From assembly GCA_013140405.1 (NCBI GenBank), contig JABFSV010000037.1, positions 1 to 6,497 on the forward strand: a DNA stretch of 6,497 nt, given 5' to 3'. Origin of the DNA: Methyloglobulus sp. Its GTDB lineage: Bacteria > Pseudomonadota > Gammaproteobacteria > Methylococcales > Methylomonadaceae. Of the stretch, positions 1-6,497 are shown piece by piece. The notes under the pieces are model-generated. The model had not been told where the DNA came from, did no database searches, and saw nothing but the letters and a program-made list of their open reading frames with translations. Positions within the stretch are counted from its first letter, which is position 1. Every line of letters starts with the position of its first letter. A program made the translations under genes and the position numbers.

Positions 1-32
1 CTGTGTATCTTCATCCGTAAATATACGCTAGG
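1..32. repeat. Possible inner part of a Tn3-family terminal inverted repeat
   Basis: The bases ACGCTAGG at 25-32 resemble the ACGNTAAG-type inner end typical of the roughly 38-bp terminal inverted repeats of Tn3-family transposons. They lie where such a repeat is expected, overlapping the stop codon of the transposase remnant (TAG, 28-30 on the minus strand). The outer end, normally starting GGGG, would fall a few bases before position 1, so it cannot be checked. I found no matching opposite copy in the window. The call rests on position and a short motif only. Confidence 0.33.
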
Positions 33-709
33 ACAATTTAACCTTTTCCCAGTTTAGGATGTAATCCCCATAGAGGATGACATTATCCCAGGAAATGGGG
101 CTGACATGTTGTATGAGCGAGATGTCGATGCTGCTGTCATCTGGCAAATGCTCTTGGATGACGCGGTTAATTTCCTTGGCTTGCCAATAAATAATGCAAG
201 CCATGACCAGCGTCAAACAACTACAGGAGTGGCGTTGTTCCAGCCAGTCGCGCTTGTCAACCCAGCCACGTTTGCCCAATTTAATGTCCCTTGCCAAGGC
301 ATGAATCTGTTCACCTTTGAGCAAGCCCCGGCGGTTACGGCGGCGTAGCGCTGGATCGGACATCTAGGAAAGCGTATTTTCAGTGCGGTGCAATCGACCC
401 AATTCCCAGTTTGCCCGATAAAAGTGGTTTTTGCCGCTGAACCCGTTCAGCCGCCGTAACGATGTGGATGCGGTGACATGGCCGCTTTCCAACGAGCAGT
501 AAAAATGCCCCCATACGATCCCACTGTTCTACAATCCAATCAGGATGTGCGGTGTCGCTGTCCGGCCGATATGATGGCAAGGGCAGGAAACTCCGTCCAA
601 TGCCCCAAAAACGGCGAACAAGAGCCAAGATTTTATGAAATATTGATAGATTAAGTGCGTATTTCAGCCGCAGTTTCTGCTGTCCGTGTAAATATCTCAT
701 TATATGCAT
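28..709 (-). pseudogene. tnpA: Tn3-family transposase (TnpA), C-terminal remnant, frameshifted and interrupted
   Basis: This is the C-terminal end of a DDE transposase of the Tn3 family, which would catalyse replicative transposition if intact. Three pieces in two frames read as one protein: WIVEQWDRMGAF (about 505-540), then SLESGHVTAS...LNGFSGKNHFYRANWELGR (about 367-500), then MSDPALRRRNRRGLLKGEQ followed by HALARD and SCLTLVMACIIYWQAKEINR (28-363). The last blocks are the highly conserved Tn3 TnpA tail. Dropping one base from the A5 run at 501-505 restores the frame as GAFYCSLESGHV. A TAG codon (364-366) then interrupts directly before MSDPALRR. Recognisable similarity starts near 571; the reading frame from there up to 709 I could not align to the family by eye. 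A full TnpA is close to 1000 residues, so most of the N-terminal part is gone. The gene is inactive. The katG promoter region begins right behind it. Confidence 0.85.
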
Positions 710-730
710 ATTCGATTATATATTTTTACT

Positions 731-750
731 TGGTTACTTTATAGTAATCA
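731..750. promoter_or_regulatory. Dyad in the AT-rich katG upstream region
   Basis: TTACT (734-738) and AGTAA (743-747) form an inverted repeat around TTAT. The symmetry extends outward to 731 and 750 if one G-T pair is allowed. It contains TATAGT (740-745), a fair -10-like hexamer, but no -35 element at proper spacing is seen. It sits about 50 bases before the katG start, so it could be an operator or part of a promoter. I cannot match it convincingly to the OxyR consensus. Confidence 0.25.
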
Positions 751-786
751 CCAAACCGAAAAACAACCGGCTGCATCCTCATATAG

Positions 787-3042
<2,256 letters not shown>

Positions 3043-3074
3043 CAACCTTGTGAAAGGTTAAGAACTCCTCGAAC

Positions 3075-3109
3075 AAGCCTTGTAACTGTAATAGTTACAA
3101 GGTTTTTTT
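3075..3109 (+). terminator. Rho-independent terminator of katG
   Basis: A perfect 10-bp stem (CCTTGTAACT at 3078-3087 with AGTTACAAGG at 3093-3102, loop GTAAT) is followed by seven T (3103-3109). It lies 35 bases after the katG stop and has no T run on the other strand, so it ends plus-strand transcription only. It separates katG from the small genes downstream. Confidence 0.93.
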
Positions 3110-3182
3110 AGAGTTTTGGGTGTGTTATCCGAAACCTGACAAAAGATATTATGCCTGTCCCGTGTTGAAAGCGTCACCTAAT

Positions 3183-3200
3183 TATCAAAACTATTTGATA
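3183..3200. promoter_or_regulatory. Perfect 18-bp palindromic site before the 3218 ORF
   Basis: TATCAAA (3183-3189) and TTTGATA (3194-3200) are exact inverted copies around ACTA. The site ends 17 bases before the ATG at 3218, a position fitting an operator. A TTGAAA at 3165-3170 could be a -35 element but no good -10 follows. It is AT-rich, so chance is possible. Confidence 0.3.
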
Positions 3201-3217
3201 TTTTTGGGGAATACAAA

Positions 3218-3448
3218 ATGAGCGACAGTCAAAATTATATTGCATCCGTATTGGCGAAACATTCCTGGAACCTTATTGGCCTGAGCGACTCCGGTACGCT
3301 TGGGAACATTAAGCCCAATACACCGCTAACAATCAGCTACAGTTTCTTAGCAAATGCACTTATCTTAGTTTTACATGACTATATACAAGTTGCAGGTTGT
3401 GAAGGATTTATTCAGCCAAAACTTTCAAATTACAGCACATTGGTTTAA
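3218..3448 (+). CDS. Small protein, possibly a truncated N-terminal stub of an M10-type (serralysin-like) metallopeptidase
   Basis: Codes for 76 residues from an ATG preceded only by a weak purine stretch (GGGG at 3206-3209). I do not firmly recognise it. The pattern YIASVLAKHSWN...TPLTISYSF (about residues 7-43) resembles the start of serralysin/matrixin-type proteins, which commonly read roughly as I-xx-LL-xx-x-W ... LTYSF. The following ALILVLHDYIQVAG resembles the helix that comes before the catalytic region in that family. The zinc motif HExxHxxGxxH is absent, so it would not be an active protease. It has no signal peptide, as is usual for type I secreted serralysins. Its last third and its stop codon overlap or border an imperfect inverted repeat, so the end may have been made by a rearrangement. 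It may equally be an unrelated small gene or non-coding. Confidence 0.4.
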   Translation: MSDSQNYIASVLAKHSWNLIGLSDSGTLGNIKPNTPLTISYSFLANALILVLHDYIQVAGCEGFIQPKLSNYSTLV

Positions 3449-3477
3449 CAAACCTGTGCTTTGTATATAGCCATGTA
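3372..3477. repeat. Imperfect inverted repeat, two 27-nt arms
   Basis: The left arm (3372-3398, beginning TACATGACTATATACAA) and the reverse complement of the right arm (3451-3477, beginning TACATGGCTATATACAA) agree at 22 of 27 positions, including a run of ten. The 52-base spacer includes the stop codon of the 3218 ORF. With one gap the similarity continues a few bases into the spacer. The arms are not followed by a T run, so this is not a normal terminator. Confidence 0.7.
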
Positions 3478-3483
3478 GTTTTA

Positions 3484-3831
3484 TTGTCGGCACTCATAAC
3501 GGGGTGCGCGGCGGGGCCGCCGATTTTAACGTTAATCGATCATGGATCAGGCATGGATCCCGATATTAGCCCTTCCCCGGATTTTAGGATCGAGTTGTTT
3601 GAAGACGGAAAAGTACATTATCATGGCATAAAAAGCGTCAATGTGATTGGCGACCGCTATGGGCAGATCAGGCATGAACAAGTACAGACGATGGTCGGCT
3701 TGTACAAAAAACTGGCGGATTCTAGGCGTGGTTTTAGCATTGCCACGCAGTATACTTGCCATAGGTCAGTCTCCTTTAGTTGGGATAGGGATACTCCATA
3801 TGACTGGGGGACTGAACACCTAACCGATTAA
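3484..3831 (+). CDS. Lipoprotein-like DUF6438-type protein, start uncertain
   Basis: From a TTG at 3484 this gives 115 residues. Near the start is a lipobox, LITGC (Cys8, codon 3505-3507), suggesting a lipid-anchored envelope protein, but seven residues before the Cys are too few for a signal peptide. The same frame is open back to 3403 and encodes a hydrophobic run (LCFVYSHVVLLSALITGC). It offers no ATG or GTG, only CTG at 3454 or ATT at 3439, neither with a ribosome site nor with the usual lysines. The body, DFRIELFEDGKVHYHG...VNVIGDRYGQI...VQTMVGLYKKLAD, follows the pattern of DUF6438 proteins (a beta strand with a DG turn, a G between V strands, then a helix); function is unknown. The right arm of the inverted repeat lies on the missing start, so the gene may be 5'-damaged. 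It converges on cysM. Confidence 0.55.
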   Translation: MSALITGCAAGPPILTLIDHGSGMDPDISPSPDFRIELFEDGKVHYHGIKSVNVIGDRYGQIRHEQVQTMVGLYKKLADSRRGFSIATQYTCHRSVSFSWDRDTPYDWGTEHLTD

Positions 3832-3850
3832 CGGTGCGTATAACGCACCC
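3832..3850. repeat. REP-like GTGCGT palindrome between convergent genes
   Basis: GGTGCGT (3833-3839) pairs with ACGCACC (3843-3849) around a three-base loop. It begins two bases after the stop of the lipoprotein-like gene and ends 14 bases before the cysM stop. The wider form ACGGTGCGTATAACGCACCCTAC resembles the dispersed GTAGGGTGCGTTA-type elements frequent between genes of many gammaproteobacteria. No T run follows, so it is at best a weak bidirectional terminator. Confidence 0.6.
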
Positions 3851-3862
3851 TACAATCTAACC

Positions 3863-4753
3863 CTAACTCGGAAACACGCCCGTAGACAAATACCGATCCC
3901 CACGGTCACAAATAATCACTACGATCACCGCACCGCTTAGTTCTTGCGATAAACGCAAAGCCACAGCTACCCCGCCGCCGGATGAAACACCCGCAAAAAT
4001 CCCTTCTTTCGCTGCCAAATCCCGCGTGGTTTGTTCGGCAGAAGCCTGATCGACATCAATAATCCGGTCTACCCGATCTGCTTGGTATATTTTTGGCAGA
4101 TATTCTTTCGGCCAACGCCGAATGCCGGGGATTTTAGATTCCCCTTCCGGCTGTACGCCGATGATTTGGATGTTTGGATTTTGCTCTTTGAGAAATTTTG
4201 ACGTACCCATAATCGTACCCGTCGTACCCATCGAACTGACAAAATGGGTAATTTTGCCGTGGGTATCCCGCCAGATTTCAGGCCCTGTGCCCTCGTAATG
4301 GGCGCGGGGGTTGTCGGGATTGGCAAACTGGTCGAGAATCCGGCCTTCGCCATTCGCCTCCATCTCCCTGGACAAATCAATTGCCGCTTCCATACTACCG
4401 GAAGCGGGTGTCAGGATGATTTCCGCACCGTACGCTTTCATGGAGGCGATACGTTCCGAACTCATATTGTCTGGCATTATCAGGGTCATTTTATAACCTT
4501 TGATGGCGGCTGCCATTGCCAAGGCGATGCCGGTATTGCCACTCGTCGCTTCAATCAATCGGTCGCCGGGTTTAATCTCGCCTCTGGCTTCGGCATGTTT
4601 AATCATGCTTAACGCTGGGCGGTCTTTTACCGAACCAGCAGGATTATTGCCTTCCAGCTTAACGAGGATGGTATTGCTGGTTTCCCCAGGCAACCGTTGC
4701 AACCTGACTAAAGGCGTGTTACCGACAAAAGATTCAATCGTAGGATAAGGCAT
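3863..4753 (-). CDS. cysM: Cysteine synthase B (O-acetylserine sulfhydrylase B)
   Basis: PLP enzyme of fold type II that makes cysteine from O-acetylserine and sulfide, and in the B form also S-sulfocysteine from thiosulfate; cytoplasmic. The 296 residues equal the usual CysM length. Visible motifs: the PLP lysine Lys43 in NPAGSVKDRPA, the substrate loop TSGNTG (70-75), the phosphate-binding GTTGT (176-180), and SSGG (257-260). Features pointing to CysM rather than CysK are IPGIRRWPKEYLP (208-220) and the tail ICDRGDRYLSTGVF, nearly the same as E. coli CysM. The start MPYPTIESFVGNTPLVRLQR fits the family's N-terminus, but the bases before the ATG are pyrimidine-rich with no Shine-Dalgarno, so translation may be weak or differently controlled. 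It has its own promoter candidate and lies behind a terminator, so it is probably monocistronic. Confidence 0.96.
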   Translation of the reverse strand: MPYPTIESFVGNTPLVRLQRLPGETSNTILVKLEGNNPAGSVKDRPALSMIKHAEARGEIKPGDRLIEATSGNTGIALAMAAAIKGYKMTLIMPDNMSSERIASMKAYGAEIILTPASGSMEAAIDLSREMEANGEGRILDQFANPDNPRAHYEGTGPEIWRDTHGKITHFVSSMGTTGTIMGTSKFLKEQNPNIQIIGVQPEGESKIPGIRRWPKEYLPKIYQADRVDRIIDVDQASAEQTTRDLAAKEGIFAGVSSGGGVAVALRLSQELSGAVIVVIICDRGDRYLSTGVFPS

Positions 4754-4831
4754 GATTAATAAAGGAAAACCAAAAATAGGCTTGATTATCCCATAAAATC
4801 TTGATGGAAATAGCAGGATTATTAAACGCCA

Positions 4832-4860
4832 ATTAAGTTTAATTCTTATTCAACTGGCAA
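4832..4860 (-). promoter_or_regulatory. Candidate sigma-70 promoter of cysM
   Basis: On the minus strand, TTGCCA (4860-4855, five of six matches to the -35 consensus) and CTTAAT (4837-4832, four of six to the -10) are spaced exactly 17 bases apart. It starts right after the terminator of the upstream gene and would leave a leader of roughly 70 bases before the cysM ATG. No activator site was recognised. Confidence 0.42.
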
Positions 4861-4891
4861 GAAAAACTGCTAACCATCCTTGGCTAGCAGT
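4861..4891 (-). terminator. Rho-independent terminator of the diheme peroxidase gene
   Basis: ACTGCTA (4866-4872) pairs with TAGCAGT (4885-4891). The stem continues inward with CCA/TGG after one mismatch, and the loop is four bases. On the minus strand the hairpin is followed by a short T run (4865-4862), about 115 bases past the stop at 5008. It separates the peroxidase gene from cysM. Confidence 0.68.
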
Positions 4892-4934
4892 ATAGGAGGA
4901 GCTTTTTTGATGAATGTGTTATCTCTACTTTGAT

Positions 4935-4969
4935 TTCCTGACCAAGCGACATATCAACTTAGTCAGGAA
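4935..4969. repeat. Hairpin-forming inverted repeat in the peroxidase 3' region
   Basis: TTCCTGAC (4935-4942) and GTCAGGAA (4962-4969) are exact inverted copies. After one mismatch the stem continues with AAG/CTT, leaving an 11-base loop. On the minus strand it falls 39 bases after the peroxidase stop and before the terminator, with no T run. It may protect the 3' end of the mRNA or be a protein site. The rest of 4754-5007 shows only the promoter and terminator described, and no gene. Confidence 0.6.
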
Positions 4970-5007
4970 GGACAATCTTGAGTTGTTTGCTGATTGAGTA
5001 AGCAATC

Positions 5008-6497
5008 TTATTGCAATCCAGCTTCAAAAGGTTGAAGAGGTTGCATTCCTTCCATAATCTCACGCCCTGCTGAACCTACTGCTGGCAGGACAATGCTTTC
5101 TTGTAAAGCCTGGTTAGTGGTTGTATTAAACTTGACAGCAACCTCATTACCGACATGCCCATTTGGTAAAATCAGGGATGGATGGTCAAACGGTGCTTTT
5201 TCCCAGCGAACCCGCTCATCAGTCAATGTTTTCAGGAAAGCCACCAAGTCATCAATATCTGTATTGGTCAAATTCAATGTTTGGTGTGATTTGGCGTTTT
5301 CTTCCTTGATAAGGATCTCGCGTGCGGGACGCAGTTCTCCAGGCAACTCTGGCTCAAGTAAGTCAATGGGTTCTGATACCTCCACAATCTCGCCTACTTG
5401 TTCCACTTCATTGCAACTTGTTTCAAAGGCCCCTCTAGTACCTGCTATGTCTGGATCGACATTGCTTGGGTGACCTGAACCGGATAGTGAACCCGTGCTA
5501 TCAATAAGCCCAGTTTCCGAATCAGCCGCCACCACCTGATTGCCGAATTCATCAGTAGTAAGCACTGGCTCGTGTTGGTTTTCACAACCTGATTTTTTCT
5601 GGAAGTGGTCTTTACGATCACCACCACGATTATAAAATTGAATGACTTGTTCCAGCGTCGCTTGTCCTCCATTATGAAAATAAGGGCCGGTTAATTCGAC
5701 ATTTCGCAATGACGGTGACTTAAATGAGCCATCAACCGCATCCCGTTCATCACTAGCGATAGGGCCATTTCCACACAAGTAGCCAGAAAACGTCGTCGCA
5801 GAGTTCCAATTAACACAACCAGTTTGAGAGTCCATGAGATCAGAATCAATTTTGAACGGATCGGGCGTAGCATGGGTTATATTGAGATTGTCGCTAAAAA
5901 TATCGACTGGGTCATTAGCATTCTTTTTTGTATTGCGAGTGAATGACAAAGGGAAGCCATAAGGATCAGTCGCCCCAACACCAATATCTTCTTTCGTTGG
6001 GCGCACACCAATATTATAAAAACCGGCATCGTACAAGGCGATTCCACCATCGCCCATAACCATTCGCTCAACATACTGGCCATCGTCTTGAATCTTGTAT
6101 TGATTGGTCACATGGGTGATCGAAGCAGCCGTAAATTCAGGGCCCGAATGACAGGCTAAACACTTGCCTTTAGTCATAAATAGGCCAAAACCACGCCGCT
6201 CTTGTTCGGTTAGAATTGTGCTGACGTTTGCTGGGTCTTCCTGTGCTTTATCAAATCGCGAGTCATCAGATACTAATGTTGCTTCATAAGCCTGAATGGC
6301 CAATCCCCAAAATAATGAGAAGTTGTTTTCAATCAATTTATAGTTAGCTCCCGCAACAGAAACCAAGGTAGTATCAGGCACTTTCCAGAAGGCATCATTA
6401 AAAGCTGCCTGTACCAATTTTTTATACGTATACACACCTTTGGTACCTATTAAAGGGTAAGCAGAATAGCTTCCTAACACACTGTCAGTCAGATCAA
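5008..6497 (-). CDS. Diheme cytochrome c peroxidase / MauG-family protein, 5' end outside the window
   Basis: C-terminal part of a large periplasmic or surface c-type cytochrome that would reduce H2O2 or oxidise another substrate. The frame stays open to the right edge (reading [15 protein letters not shown]), so the GTG at 6480 is probably internal and the first heme site lies outside. Counting from that [21 protein letters not shown] (53-70) and PFDHPSL (430-436) are typical of the large bacterial members, CLACH (107-111; 6148-6162) is a c-heme site, and [18 protein letters not shown] (255-272) with [14 protein letters not shown] (274-287) is the conserved C-terminal block. Between 288 and 400 there is an acidic insertion rich in E and D. 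Four extra cysteines (222, 236, 299, 356) could form disulfides. The ribosome site and promoter cannot be seen. Similar large proteins occur in methanotrophs. The exact substrate is unknown. Confidence 0.9.
   Translation of the reverse strand, partial: DLTDSVLGSYSAYPLIGTKGVYTYKKLVQAAFNDAFWKVPDTTLVSVAGANYKLIENNFSLFWGLAIQAYEATLVSDDSRFDKAQEDPANVSTILTEQERRGFGLFMTKGKCLACHSGPEFTAASITHVTNQYKIQDDGQYVERMVMGDGGIALYDAGFYNIGVRPTKEDIGVGATDPYGFPLSFTRNTKKNANDPVDIFSDNLNITHATPDPFKIDSDLMDSQTGCVNWNSATTFSGYLCGNGPIASDERDAVDGSFKSPSLRNVELTGPYFHNGGQATLEQVIQFYNRGGDRKDHFQKKSGCENQHEPVLTTDEFGNQVVAADSETGLIDSTGSLSGSGHPSNVDPDIAGTRGAFETSCNEVEQVGEIVEVSEPIDLLEPELPGELRPAREILIKEENAKSHQTLNLTNTDIDDLVAFLKTLTDERVRWEKAPFDHPSLILPNGHVGNEVAVKFNTTTNQALQESIVLPAVGSAGREIMEGMQPLQPFEAGLQ

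Noticed and set aside
3118..3145. GGGTGTGTTATCCGAAACC-like string resembling an outer Tn3 inverted repeat
   Set aside because: It does not match the partial left repeat at 1-32 and lacks the ACGNTAAG-type inner end.
3442..3477. GTTTAACAAACC start resembling an integron attC site
   Set aside because: No matching GTTRRRC-type partner end is found at a proper distance downstream, and no integrase or cassette array is seen.
4244..4748. Plus-strand frames opposite cysM
   Set aside because: Shadows of the conserved cysM reading frame.
4894..4933. Strong AGGAGG followed by a seven-codon ORF (MNVLSLL) on the plus strand, like a leader peptide
   Set aside because: No plus-strand gene follows; the next genes on both sides are on the minus strand, so there is nothing for it to control.
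6478..6480. GTG as the true start of the diheme peroxidase
   Set aside because: The frame is open upstream to the window edge and the family needs an N-terminal heme domain and signal peptide, so the GTG is internal.

Overview
The window looks like an accessory stretch of a gammaproteobacterial chromosome, estimated by eye at a little under 50% G+C. The CysM and KatG proteins and a large MauG/cytochrome c peroxidase-type protein are all in the style of aquatic gammaproteobacteria such as methanotrophs or sulfur oxidisers. The genus cannot be fixed from sequence alone.

Layout, left to right. Positions 1-709 hold a decayed end of a Tn3-family transposon: the C-terminal part of its transposase on the minus strand, broken by a one-base frameshift and an in-frame stop, plus what may be the inner part of the terminal inverted repeat at the very edge. 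Next comes an AT-rich intergenic segment with a dyad, then a complete plus-strand catalase-peroxidase gene (katG, 802-3042) with a Sec signal peptide and a strong intrinsic terminator. From 3110 to 3850 there is a small-gene region. It holds a 76-codon ORF that may be the stub of a secreted metallopeptidase, an imperfect 27-nt inverted repeat, a lipoprotein-like ORF with a DUF6438-like body but no convincing start codon, and a REP-like palindrome. Then, on the minus strand, come cysM (cysteine synthase B, complete) with a candidate promoter, a minus-strand terminator, a second hairpin, and the 3' part of a large diheme cytochrome c peroxidase-like gene that runs off the right edge.

How the genes fit together: the two large enzymes are both heme peroxidases predicted to act outside the cytoplasm, KatG by its signal peptide and the diheme protein by its c-type heme site. 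Together they suggest removal or use of hydrogen peroxide in the cell envelope. CysM makes cysteine (from O-acetylserine, with thiosulfate or sulfide) and appears to be its own transcription unit. The region between katG and cysM looks rearranged. No clear new multi-gene system is visible. The most unusual points are the inverted repeat that falls on the missing start of the lipoprotein gene, the secreted KatG beside a transposon remnant, and the acidic insertion in the diheme peroxidase.
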